Shown: positions 1 to 6,147, counted from the first letter of the stretch. The stretch is 9,194 nucleotides of DNA from CAZCRE01 sp964501075 (GCA_964501075.1 CAZCRE010000052.1:1-9194); one strand, 5' to 3'. A program made the numbers and translations. Notes: generated by a model not told the origin, from the letters alone.

Positions 1-55
1 TTCATATTGCGGAAAAGTTATAGCTGAACTCGAATGAACATATGGGAACGAAGAT

Positions 56-898
56 TTGGGGCTTGTGTCAAAACACTTGAAGAAAACGGATGGGGTGGAG
101 AGTTATTTCAACGGAAAAGCGAAGACCTATGACAACTATTTCGGCCTTCTATACTTTCAAGTCCATAACCAGATTACGTGGAGGCACATTGAACCATATC
201 TTCCTACAGACCCCAACGCCTTAATCCTTGATGCTTGTGGAGGAACGGGTCGCTGGTCAATTCGCATGGCAAGGAAAGGCTGTAGAGTGGTCTTACTGGA
301 CATTTCAGAAAAGATGCTAGAAACCGCCGAAAAGAGGATAAGAAGAGAAGGTCTTCAGAACAGAATAATCATAAAAAGAGAGGACATTACAAAAACAAGC
401 TACCCCGACGAAACCTTTGACATGATTCTTTGTGAACTTGCCCTTCTCTTTTTCGAAAACCCTGACATTCTCCTAAAGGAATTGAACCGAATCTTAAAAA
501 GAGGAGGAAGACTGATAATTTCCGCGCCTAATCGTTATGTTCAGTCTTTGGTTGCATTGCCAGAGAAGCCAAATCCGAGCGATATGGAAAACGCATTAGA
601 CATACTGCTTCGCAAGAAGTATGGCACCATGCCTGAAAATACCAAAGTCAAGATTTATACTTGGACTCCAGACGAGTTTAGGAAAATGTTGGAAAGAAAC
701 GGATTTAGCGTCGAAAAGATCGTGGGCAAAGCTACAACTATGCCCTTACGAATTTCGAAAGAGTTGTTTACGAAAAAAGGGCGTTCAAGGAGTTTATACA
801 ACAAGATTCTTCAGTTTGAGCTTGCCTTATGTGAACAACCTGACGCATTAGCGTTGGCGGACGATTTGCAGGCAATCGCCCGAAAACCACTTGGATAA
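56..898 (+). CDS. class I SAM-dependent methyltransferase
   Basis: Predicted cytoplasmic methyltransferase of the UbiE/Methyltransf_11 type, 280 aa. Seen: motif I LILDACGGTGRWS at about residues 56-68 (the glycine-rich S-adenosylmethionine loop), the acidic residue ending strand 2 in LLDIS (D82), a motif II-like FDMILCELALLFF at 121-133, and LKRGGRLIISAPN at 147-159. The N-terminal YFNGKAKTYDNYFG resembles the lead-in helix of UbiE-like enzymes. The C-terminal ~100 residues are a variable cap, probably setting substrate choice; the substrate cannot be read from sequence. The start is TTG at 56, the first possible start after an in-frame stop at 35-37; GTG at 65 is the alternative. ATGs at 34 and 42 are out of frame. 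The stop codon lies inside a repeated intergenic element. Family call is firm, start and substrate are not. Confidence 0.9.
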   Translation: MGLVSKHLKKTDGVESYFNGKAKTYDNYFGLLYFQVHNQITWRHIEPYLPTDPNALILDACGGTGRWSIRMARKGCRVVLLDISEKMLETAEKRIRREGLQNRIIIKREDITKTSYPDETFDMILCELALLFFENPDILLKELNRILKRGGRLIISAPNRYVQSLVALPEKPNPSDMENALDILLRKKYGTMPENTKVKIYTWTPDEFRKMLERNGFSVEKIVGKATTMPLRISKELFTKKGRSRSLYNKILQFELALCEQPDALALADDLQAIARKPLG

Positions 899-920
899 AA
901 CTTTACCCCAACCAACGACG
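893..920 (+). repeat. intergenic repeat element, copy 1 (core GGATAARACTTTACCCC)
   Basis: First of three copies in this window of the sequence GGATAAAACTTTACCCC followed by an A/C-rich tail (AACCAACGA). Core 895-909 is identical to copy 3 and differs from copy 2 at one base. It overlaps the stop codon of the methyltransferase. TTGG at 891-894 can pair with a downstream CCAA, a weak hairpin. Its placement at a gene end fits a terminator or a dispersed element; function is inferred. Confidence 0.6.
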
Positions 921-1015
921 ACGTGCTTCATGGAAAAAGGCTTGATTGCGTGTATACTCGGTTTAGTATGGTCAGTATTCAGGTATAGGTATAGTCGGAA
1001 TCGGGTATACGCTCC

Positions 1016-1216
1016 TTGTGCTGTAGACAAGAGGACAACGTTTTAGAATGCGCAATGCTTCTATTGCTTGCTAAGGTTGATGAGTTCTTGTCAAGAAGAG
1101 AAAAGAAAGCTACGGGTTTAGAGCAGCATAAGAAACTGCAGAGAGAGAAAGACGAGAAAAGAAAACAGAAAAAACAGGTTCCGCTTCCTGCAAAACACTT
1201 GAAAGGCAAAAAATAG
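1016..1216 (+). CDS. small lysine-rich hypothetical protein (doubtful)
   Basis: Unrecognised ORF, 66 aa from TTG at 1016 or 53 aa from ATG at 1055. The N-terminal part has a short hydrophobic stretch (AMLLLLAKV), then a very basic, charged tail rich in Lys, Arg, Glu and Gln (for example LQREKDEKRKQKKQ) that would form a charged helix or be disordered. No Shine-Dalgarno site is visible before ATG 1055. Two TATA-like units (GGTATAGGTATAG, about 982-994) sit about 25-30 bases before the TTG, which would fit a leaderless start there. A second ORF, 930-1046 in another frame, overlaps its beginning and encodes 38 aa with a hydrophobic N-terminus (GLIACILGLVWSVF). The purine-rich DNA could create this composition by chance. 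It fills most of the interval 899-1399, which otherwise holds only two repeat copies. Confidence 0.35.
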   Translation: MCCRQEDNVLECAMLLLLAKVDEFLSRREKKATGLEQHKKLQREKDEKRKQKKQVPLPAKHLKGKK

Positions 1217-1230
1217 GCGCTTCCGGATTC

Positions 1231-1268
1231 GGGATAAGACTTTACCCCCAAACCCAACGAGGGTGGGG
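1231..1268 (+). terminator. intergenic repeat copy 2 with C-rich/G-rich hairpin
   Basis: Copy 2 of the repeated element (GGGATAAGACTTTACCCCC, core 1234-1248), 15 bases after the stop of the small lysine-rich ORF. Its tail folds into a stem: CCCC 1246-1249 with GGGG 1265-1268 and ACCC 1252-1255 with GGGT 1261-1264, two unpaired A bases on one side and loop AACGA. No long T-run follows, so a terminator role is inferred mainly from position and from similarity to copy 3. Confidence 0.5.
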
Positions 1269-1386
1269 ATCATAAATGTGCCCGGCCCGGACACCGAAGA
1301 ACGACTTGTGATCACGATACGTGAGTTACTCTTAAGCCTTGCAAGTCCAACTGTGAATACTCGACCTAGACTGATATATGGAATGC

Positions 1387-1392
1387 AGGTGA
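1387..1392 (+). promoter_or_regulatory. ribosome binding site AGGTGA of the GNAT gene
   Basis: AGGTGA lies seven bases before the ATG at 1400 and matches the part of the archaeal 16S anti-Shine-Dalgarno complement used in archaea. It supports ATG 1400 as the start. The interval 1269-1386 before it shows no other clear signal; GATATAT at 1373-1379 is too close to the gene to be its TATA box if a leader carrying this site is made. Confidence 0.6.
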
Positions 1393-1399
1393 GAGGCGT

Positions 1400-2356
1400 A
1401 TGCTAAGGATTCGGAGATTCATCAGCGGACATGATGAGTCAACATGGGTTGGTGTCTTGAACGCTGCCTACGGGGAGTTTAGAGATTGGAGGACAATTTC
1501 GGTGGAGGAGTTTGTTCGAGAGGAGCAGAAGGCCTCGCGTTCGCTGTGTGGCGAAAGATGGGTGGCAGAGCTTGACGGATGTCCTGCTGGGGTGGTTCAT
1601 GTTTTTGAAGAGAGAATGGAGTATGGGAAAAGGGGGGTTGTTGGCGATCTTGCCATTATCCCGAAGCTACGTGGATCCGGCGTAGAAAGAGAACTTGCTG
1701 GGTTTGCGGTAGATCAGCTAGAAAAAAAGGAAGTGAACAAGATGTTTGTTCCACGATTGCGCTGGTCTGATCCAAACGGGAAACACCGTGTACAGTTTCT
1801 TGAGGAGTTGGGCTTCAACCTGATTCGCAAGACCAGTCTTATGGAGATTGACCTAACAAGGATTCCGTCTGACATTGACGTAAACAAAGGATTTAGTATA
1901 AAACCACTTAGTGAACTTGTTGATGAAGACATCGAGAAACTGAATTCGCTTCGCAATGAATGTGCACAAGGGCAGGTGAATTTTCGGCCGACCAGCGTTG
2001 AGGAGATTCGACATCTTCTGAGAAACAATCTGTATTCTTATTTGAAGGGTTTCTTCGCAGTGCGAGATGGAAAGTGCGTCGGTTTTGTTATCGTTGCCAT
2101 AGATGAGAGATATAATTCGGAGAAGAATGCTAATGCGGGCATAGTTTTGGGTTTGGGAGTTCTGAGGAATCATAGAAGGAGTGGCATTGGAACTGCATTG
2201 GTGCTCTATGGGCTTGGTGTTCTTAGAACTGAGAAGATGACTAAGGCCGTGTTGGATGTTGATGATTTCAACGAGACCGGAGCCCTGAAACTCTATAAGA
2301 GAATCGGGTTTAATGTTCTGGAGAAGTACTTGACCTACGAGAAACCTGTCCGCTGA
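1400..2356 (+). CDS. tandem GNAT-domain N-acetyltransferase
   Basis: 318 aa protein with two GCN5-related acetyltransferase (GNAT) folds, which would transfer an acyl group from acyl-CoA to an amine. The N-terminal half (about 1-152) has a degenerate acetyl-CoA site: VGDLAIIPKLRGSGVERELA at 81-100, where the usual R/Q-x-x-G-x-G/A is RGSGVE, then FLEELGF at 133-139. The C-terminal half (about 165-318) is intact: GLGVLRNHRRSGIGTAL at 251-267 carries the R-x-x-G-x-G pyrophosphate loop, and NETGALKLYKRIGF at 291-304 is the motif B segment that closes the fold. Catalysis is therefore most likely in the C-terminal domain. The double-GNAT plan recalls mycothiol synthase, but I see no grounds for that substrate. 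A good ribosome site supports the start. It converges on the membrane-protein gene, with a strong hairpin between them. Confidence 0.88.
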   Translation: MLRIRRFISGHDESTWVGVLNAAYGEFRDWRTISVEEFVREEQKASRSLCGERWVAELDGCPAGVVHVFEERMEYGKRGVVGDLAIIPKLRGSGVERELAGFAVDQLEKKEVNKMFVPRLRWSDPNGKHRVQFLEELGFNLIRKTSLMEIDLTRIPSDIDVNKGFSIKPLSELVDEDIEKLNSLRNECAQGQVNFRPTSVEEIRHLLRNNLYSYLKGFFAVRDGKCVGFVIVAIDERYNSEKNANAGIVLGLGVLRNHRRSGIGTALVLYGLGVLRTEKMTKAVLDVDDFNETGALKLYKRIGFNVLEKYLTYEKPVR

Positions 2357-2414
2357 ACGTTCTTGGCTTGAAGAAATCCAGCATATAGCATGCATATCCT
2401 AGTGACTCTGTATC

Positions 2415-2468
2415 GTTTGGGTTGGGTTGGGATAAAACTTTACCCCCAAACCCAAACCCAAACTTTTT
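2415..2468 (+). terminator. terminator-like hairpin with repeat copy 3
   Basis: A long imperfect stem 58 bases after the GNAT stop. Left arm GTTTGGGTTGGGTTGGG (2415-2431), right arm CCCCC(AAACCC)2AAAC (2443-2463), loop within ATAAAACTTTA, and then TTTTT at 2464-2468. The GTTTGGG/CCCAAAC ends pair perfectly and the inner G and C runs pair with single-A bulges. The loop and right arm are copy 3 of the repeated element (core 2432-2446). It sits between convergent genes and could stop the GNAT transcript by structure plus T-run. The rest of 2357-2547 holds only a short GC-rich patch with a repeated CGCTCGC (2500-2517). Confidence 0.65.
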
Positions 2469-2547
2469 CTATTCAACATCATGCTTAACTATTACGTCGC
2501 GCTCGCATGACGCTCGCGCTCCAACCCACAAGAACTCAAGGCCAAAG

Positions 2548-3285
2548 CTATTTGGGAAGAGGCGATGGAGAAACAGATTTTACATATTCACTTGACAGCA
2601 ATACTTCGTTCTCTCTGGTCTTCACTAAGTAGTGGTCTGAACCCTTCGCTACAATGAACCCTTCAACAAGTCCATCAGAAGTCGTTATTTTTGCATACGC
2701 GCATGAACGGGCATTATAAAGAAAGCCTTGTCCTAATGCGACTTGAAGAAAAGCAGCAGCTAAGGAATAGAGAATCACTGCCCATCCAAAAAGTGGAATT
2801 GTTGGGTCAAAGTATAAAAACGCTAACAATTCGCCTAGCACCACTAACCAAATCAAAAAAATCCCCCTATATCTCCCCATCATCGACTTAATCGACGTAA
2901 CACCGCTTTGCCTGAATTGCACGTATTCATTAAACGTGAAGTCTCGCCTGAGAACACGCACGTTGTCTAACATCGCACCAACGATAGCGCCATACAAAAG
3001 TAGTACTAGCAAGAAAGAGTACCACCCAGATATGAAAGGCATCAAAAGAATGAGAAAAGAGAAAACATAGAATGCTTGTGAAAAAAACTCAACTGCGCTG
3101 CTTTGAGAAAAGTCAGTCGAAAAGCGACCCTTAGACGGTAAGGCAGAGAAGTAGACAATTGCAGCGAAGTACGCACCGAATAAGATAATCAACGAACCGA
3201 AACCGATTTTATTGATTATTACGTCTACCAATTCTTTGAAGCCATAGGAACGAAACAACTCATCGAGAAGTGACAATTTCGACAC
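2548..3285 (-). CDS. five-helix membrane protein with C-terminal soluble domain
   Basis: Hypothetical integral membrane protein, 245 aa, no family recognised with confidence. Hydrophobic segments that should span the membrane are at about 27-49, 68-86, 87-106, 140-158 and 165-186. The last ~55 residues (about 190-245) are soluble and read like a small beta-barrel: alternating strands around AKITTSDGLVEGFIVAKG and DHYLVKTRENEVLL, similar in style to the SH3- or Sm-like domains that end other small membrane proteins (DUF6338-type plan, inferred by eye only). The loop 107-139 is basic (NVRVLRRD, SMMGRYR), suggesting a cytoplasmic side. The start is GTG at 3285, about 25 bases downstream of a TATA-like box, which fits a leaderless mRNA. 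There is no partner gene on the same strand to hint at function. Confidence 0.75.
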   Translation of the reverse strand: MSKLSLLDELFRSYGFKELVDVIINKIGFGSLIILFGAYFAAIVYFSALPSKGRFSTDFSQSSAVEFFSQAFYVFSFLILLMPFISGWYSFLLVLLLYGAIVGAMLDNVRVLRRDFTFNEYVQFRQSGVTSIKSMMGRYRGIFLIWLVVLGELLAFLYFDPTIPLFGWAVILYSLAAAFLQVALGQGFLYNARSCAYAKITTSDGLVEGFIVAKGSDHYLVKTRENEVLLSSEYVKSVSPSPLPK

Positions 3286-3304
3286 TCTAGTAGTGGCTGA
3301 CGCC

Positions 3305-3316
3305 TATTTTAAATAT
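3305..3316. promoter_or_regulatory. nearly symmetric TATA-like element between divergent ORFs
   Basis: TATTTTAAATAT reads as an archaeal TATA box on both strands. On - it lies about 25 bases before GTG 3285 of the membrane protein. On + it lies about 25 bases before TTG 3336 and 34 before ATG 3345 of the small hydrophobic ORF. The - strand assignment is the stronger because that gene is clearly real. Confidence 0.5.
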
Positions 3317-3335
3317 CGGTTTCACATTACTGCAC

Positions 3336-3605
3336 TTGACCAGAATGGATTTGCCGAGTGTCTGGGAAGCGTTCAAGCTATTTTCTGCATTCATTACGAT
3401 AGGTCGGTTAATCTGGGAAGTAATTAAAAAAAATGTATCGTCGCGAATTCTGGACATATGTCATAAAATGCTTCCAAAAAAAATCTCTGCTACGCGCGTA
3501 TTAATAGCGCGCGAAGGATTCTCCTATTTTCTGTTTTGGCTTTCCCTATATGGGGCTAAAGAGTCATGCCTATTCGGGGTTGCCATTCTCGCCTTTCGTT
3601 TCTAA
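3336..3605 (+). CDS. small hydrophobic hypothetical protein (doubtful)
   Basis: Unrecognised ORF of 89 aa from TTG 3336 or 86 aa from ATG 3345. It has two hydrophobic segments: around residues 11-28 (EAFKLFSAFITIGRLIWEV) and 60-87 (GFSYFLFWLSLYGAKESC onward), with a basic stretch between them (HKMLPKKISATRVL), which would fit a two-helix membrane hairpin. No ribosome site is visible before ATG 3345, but the TATA-like element at 3305-3316 is at a suitable distance. Its last 50 bases overlap the open frame of a possible - strand gene remnant, so at least one of the two is spurious there. Real gene, broken fragment and chance ORF are all possible. Confidence 0.3.
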   Translation: MTRMDLPSVWEAFKLFSAFITIGRLIWEVIKKNVSSRILDICHKMLPKKISATRVLIAREGFSYFLFWLSLYGAKESCLFGVAILAFRF

Positions 3606-3823
3606 GGTACATCGCTAAAAGCAGAGCCTCTTCGTTGATAAGAGTTTCAATTTCCTGTTGTTCGCCCATTCTGACTCTTGGAATCCTGACCTTGCTCTGG
3701 AAATACTAGTTCAAACCATTGATTAGCCCGCGAACGGTTCAAGAATGTGACGTCATAGCCGCATAGGAAAAACATAAATCTGCGGGATTTCGAATGCACA
3801 TCAGCAGAAGAAGGTTGTGTCAT
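3556..3823 (-). pseudogene. possible small gene with a one-base frameshift
   Basis: Two - strand reading frames join end to end. The first is open from ATG 3823 to a TGA at 3647-3649 (58 aa, containing FLCGYDVTFLNRSRANQWFE). The second is open from 3705 to a TAG at 3556-3558 (49 aa; EIETLINEEALLLAMYLRNE and REWQPRI). Removing one T from the TTT at 3701-3703 joins them into one 88 aa product with a normal-looking composition and a helical, charged C-terminal half. The second frame alone has its own ATG at 3669 and could be a 37 aa gene. The product is not recognised. ATG 3823 overlaps the start of the divergent nitroreductase and its promoter region, so the true 5' end is uncertain. This is what the interval 3606-3821 contains; chance is not excluded. 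Confidence 0.35.
3767..3780 (+). promoter_or_regulatory. candidate promoter of the nitroreductase gene
   Basis: GAAAAACATAAATC has a purine-rich BRE-like lead and a TATA-like CATAAAT. Transcription would begin near 3803, leaving a leader of about 20 bases that carries AAGGTT (3811-3816) five bases before ATG 3822. Confidence 0.4.
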
Positions 3824-4592
3824 GAAGTCTAATCCTGTAATTCAGGCAATGCTTGCTCACAAGTCAATTCGAAAATACACAGACGACATTCCTTCCCAAG
3901 AAGTCGTTGAGACGATCGTGAGGGCTGGTCAGCAGGCGCCTTTTGCCTCACAATCCTACAGCGTACTACTATCACGAAACAGAAAACGTAACCCTTGGAA
4001 TGCCCCATTACTGTTCACGATCTGCGTTGACTTTCACAAGTTCGAAAAAATAATGACCAAAAGAAAATGGAAACTAGCCACCAACGACCTAACACTGCTA
4101 CTCTTCGGAGTACAAGACGCGGCATACATGGCAGAAAACATGGTGACAGCCGCAAGAAGCCTCGGACTCGGCAGCTGCTTCCTCGGAGCCGCACCATACA
4201 GAGCCGACAAAATCGCACAAGAATATGATTTGCCCAAGAAAGTCTTCCCACTAGTGCAGTTGGCAATGGGGTACCCAGCAGAAGACCCACACACGAGACC
4301 CCGATACCCATTAGAGTTCACTCTTTTCGAAGACAAATACCCAAAGCTAAGCCAAAAGATGATCTCAGAAGCCATGAAAACGATGGATGAAGGATACCTC
4401 GCTCAAGACTACTACCGAAAAGCAAAGGCCAAGATACCGTTGGAAAAAAACCGCAAGGAAACTTTCACCTATGACAACTACAGTTGGACAGAGCATATCT
4501 GCAGAAAATGGGGCCAATGGTACCCAGACCCAAAGGAACTACTTGACCAACTGAAGAAAAGAGGCTTCAACATCACAGGAAAAAGAAAGTAG
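3822..4592 (+). CDS. nitroreductase-family FMN oxidoreductase
   Basis: 256 aa flavoprotein of the nitroreductase superfamily, most like the NfsA/FRP-type NADPH-dependent branch with a C-terminal extension. Seen: N-terminal FMN phosphate-binding segment HKSIRKYTDD (13-22), IVRAGQQAPFASQSYSVLL (32-50) with the A-P-x-x-S-Q pattern, the dimer helix DAAYMAENMVTAARSLGLGS (99-118), the GLGSCFLGA turn (115-123), and PLVQLAMGYPAEDPHTRPR (143-161), the typical end of the core. The C-terminal region 170-256 is charged and ends WGQWYPDPKELLDQLKKRGF. Odd: between VLLSR (48-52) and NPWNAP (57-62) only a few residues stand where relatives I know carry a longer loop and helix, so the protein looks compacted there. 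Substrates cannot be deduced. The start is supported by AAGGTT just upstream. It converges with the biotin ligase gene across 50 bases with no clear hairpin. Confidence 0.88.
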   Translation: MKSNPVIQAMLAHKSIRKYTDDIPSQEVVETIVRAGQQAPFASQSYSVLLSRNRKRNPWNAPLLFTICVDFHKFEKIMTKRKWKLATNDLTLLLFGVQDAAYMAENMVTAARSLGLGSCFLGAAPYRADKIAQEYDLPKKVFPLVQLAMGYPAEDPHTRPRYPLEFTLFEDKYPKLSQKMISEAMKTMDEGYLAQDYYRKAKAKIPLEKNRKETFTYDNYSWTEHICRKWGQWYPDPKELLDQLKKRGFNITGKRK

Positions 4593-4642
4593 GGGCAAAC
4601 TGCATCCAAGTGGCTGCTCAAAATACACTAATCCGTCCATTC

Positions 4643-5440
4643 CTATTCGGATCGCAACACAACATCTCCCGCAAAAACATGCTTCACCGTTCCATCCCCA
4701 AGCTTCAAAACCAGAGAGCCACTGCTGTCAACATCCAATGCCAAACCAGTCAATTCCTCATCCATACTCACCACTTCCACTTGACGACCAAGAAAGCCAG
4801 CGTATTTTTTCCATTCATCCAAGACAACACAGAAACCCTTCTCCAAAAAAACATCACATAGTCTTTCCAGCTTCTCCAGCAACGCTTTAAAGAGCATTTC
4901 CAACTCGATCTTTCTGCCAAGTTCATCTTCAAGCGAAGTAGCTGTCTTCCACAAATCTTCTGGTAAAAACCTCTTCACTCCAAAGTTCGCGTTAATGCCT
5001 ACTCCGACCACAACATACTCGACGTTCTTGCTCTCCAGCTTCGTCTCTGCGAGTATTCCACAGACTTTCTTCGAATCCACCAGAACATCATTCGGCCACT
5101 TCACCTGCGTCTTTAACCCGTACAACTCTTCCAGAACCTCAGCCACGGCCAAGCTCGCAGCAAAAACAAGCCCAAACGCCTCTGCCGACTTGAGCTTAGG
5201 TCTAAGGACAACGGAAAACCATAATCCTCCTGCAGGCGAAACCCATTTCCTCTTCAGTCTTCCTCGTCCAGCAGTTTGAGACTCAGCAAGGAAAACGGTT
5301 CCATCGCAAGCGCCAAGCCGCGCAAACCTTCTTGCCCAGCTATTTGTTGAAGCAACGGAACGCTTGAAGAAAATGCTTCTTCCAACACGTTTGGTATCTA
5401 AGCCTTCGAGAAGCTCGTTTAAGTCGATGTTTGCTTGCAC
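4643..5440 (-). CDS. birA: biotin--[acetyl-CoA-carboxylase] ligase
   Basis: Biotin-protein ligase, 265 aa: it makes biotinyl-5'-AMP from biotin and ATP and moves biotin to the lysine of a carboxylase carrier protein in the cytoplasm. Seen: substrate entry VASTNSWARRFA (29-40), biotinyl-AMP loop QTAGRGRLKRKWVSP (55-69), WFSVVLRP (74-81), the hallmark KWPNDVLV (114-121) with catalytic Lys, KKVCGILAET (124-133), VVVGVGINAN (143-152), and a C-terminal SH3-like barrel at about 218-263. There is no N-terminal helix-turn-helix, so this is the monofunctional (class I) type, not a repressor. The start is GTG 5440, nine bases after the stop of the epimerase gene, so the two are almost certainly cotranscribed. 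The pairing makes sense: propionyl-CoA carboxylase, a biotin enzyme, makes the epimerase's substrate. Confidence 0.96.
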   Translation of the reverse strand: MQANIDLNELLEGLDTKRVGRSIFFKRSVASTNSWARRFARLGACDGTVFLAESQTAGRGRLKRKWVSPAGGLWFSVVLRPKLKSAEAFGLVFAASLAVAEVLEELYGLKTQVKWPNDVLVDSKKVCGILAETKLESKNVEYVVVGVGINANFGVKRFLPEDLWKTATSLEDELGRKIELEMLFKALLEKLERLCDVFLEKGFCVVLDEWKKYAGFLGRQVEVVSMDEELTGLALDVDSSGSLVLKLGDGTVKHVFAGDVVLRSE

Positions 5441-5449
5441 TGTTCAGTC

Positions 5450-5860
5450 TTACCGCTTGGGTTTCTCGACGAGTTCCATAAGCACGCCTTTAGTGCTCTT
5501 GGGATGAACAAACGCGATTCTTTTCCCTTCCGCACCCATCTGAGGTTGCTCATCGATTAACGAAACGCCTTTCTTCTTCATTTCTGCAAGAACGGCATCA
5601 ATGTCGTCTACCTCAACAGCAAAATGGTGAATACCTTCACCGCGAGTCTCAAGAAACTTCGCAATAGCACTATTGCTGTCAAGTGGCTCCAAAAGCTCGA
5701 TCTGCGTCTTGCCACCCGTAGAAATGAAGGCAACTCTGACTTTTCGCTCTGTTAAGACATGAATGCCTTTAAGCTCAAATCCCAAAGCGTCACGATAAAC
5801 GCGGATAGCATCATCCAGGCTCTTCACAGCAACTCCAACATGATCCATACCTACAAACAT
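5450..5860 (-). CDS. mce: methylmalonyl-CoA epimerase
   Basis: 136 aa, the usual length for this vicinal-oxygen-chelate (VOC, glyoxalase-fold) enzyme, which interconverts (S)- and (R)-methylmalonyl-CoA between propionyl-CoA carboxylase and methylmalonyl-CoA mutase. Seen: two beta-alpha-beta-beta-beta repeats, MDHVGVAVKSLDDAIRVYRD (5-24) and GIHHFAVEVDDIDAVLAEMK (76-95), with candidate metal ligands H7, Q53 (KTQIELLEP), H78/H79 and E129 (VLMELVEKP), matching the known His-Gln-His-Glu set. KRIAFVHPKSTKGVLMEL (113-130) is typical of the family. ATG 5860 follows a GGAAAGGAGT stretch on the same strand, and a TATA-like TTTTTTATG (about 5909-5917) lies further upstream. First gene of an operon with birA. 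A general VOC lyase is the alternative, but the match is close. Confidence 0.93.
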   Translation of the reverse strand: MFVGMDHVGVAVKSLDDAIRVYRDALGFELKGIHVLTERKVRVAFISTGGKTQIELLEPLDSNSAIAKFLETRGEGIHHFAVEVDDIDAVLAEMKKKGVSLIDEQPQMGAEGKRIAFVHPKSTKGVLMELVEKPKR

Positions 5861-5908
5861 GCAAGCTCCAACTCCTTTCCCGAATGGTTAATGGCATAGT
5901 GGAAACGT

Positions 5909-5917
5909 CATAAAAAA
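5909..5917 (-). promoter_or_regulatory. candidate TATA box of the mce-birA operon
   Basis: On the - strand, TTTTTTATG preceded by AAC sits about 50 bases before ATG 5860. A start near 5886 would give a leader of about 25 bases carrying the GGAG ribosome site (5871-5876 region). Position and composition fit; not otherwise tested. Confidence 0.4.
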
Positions 5918-5957
5918 GTTTCTGAGAAAACACTTTCACAGCACAGAAAAGAGGAAA

Positions 5958-5965
5958 CTATAAAA
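5958..5965 (+). promoter_or_regulatory. TATA box for the micro-ORF/cupin transcript
   Basis: CTATAAAA preceded by GAGGAAA (BRE-like). The same arrangement, GGAAAAAACTATAAAA, precedes the flavoprotein gene. The predicted transcript start is near 5987, about 200 bases before the cupin ATG, so the transcript would carry a long leader. ATG 5969 is upstream of that start, which argues against the ORF beginning there. Confidence 0.55.
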
Positions 5966-6030
5966 TCCATGTCGCACCTAGCAAACATGCAAAGAAACAG
6001 TGGCAAGGCAACAAGGCGACAGTGGCCTCA

Positions 6031-6147
6031 ATGGCAAACAAGACAAGAGCCAAAAGGAGAAAATGCCTACATCACCCAGCCATGGAATGCCCAGCACCAG
6101 ATCAACAGTGCATTTTCTCAAGAATGGAGAAAACCCAGAAAACCTGA
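6031..6147 (+). CDS. Cys/His-rich micro-ORF upstream of the cupin gene (doubtful)
   Basis: Short ORF of 38 aa beginning at ATG 6031, downstream of the predicted transcript start. It has a basic N-terminus (NKTRAKRRK) followed by CLHHPAMECPAPDQQC, giving C12, H14, H15, C20 and C27, which could form a small metal site. The protein is not recognised. A competing frame (GTG 6000 to TGA 6191, 63 aa) ends in TCATGA, overlapping the cupin ATG by a base pattern typical of coupled genes, and includes ENPENLTELPPQFRFRGRIS. One coding sequence switching frame near 6130-6145 would combine both, but that is speculation. This is what the 327-base interval 5861-6187 contains besides promoters. Confidence 0.3.
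   Translation: MANKTRAKRRKCLHHPAMECPAPDQQCIFSRMEKTQKT

Noticed and set aside
1..55. Possible C-terminal end of an upstream gene
   Set aside because: All three + frames meet a stop by base 37 (short tails such as HIAEKL), too little sequence to tell coding from chance.
1853..2395. 180-codon open frame on - opposite the GNAT gene
   Set aside because: Antisense to a GNAT gene with motifs in both halves and a good ribosome site.
2496..2520. Repeated CGCTCGC in a GC-rich patch
   Set aside because: Only two short copies 11 bases apart; too little to call a repeat family or site.
5902..5922. GAAAC...GTTTC inverted pair around the mce TATA box
   Set aside because: Five-base arms in A/T-rich DNA are too weak to support an operator call.
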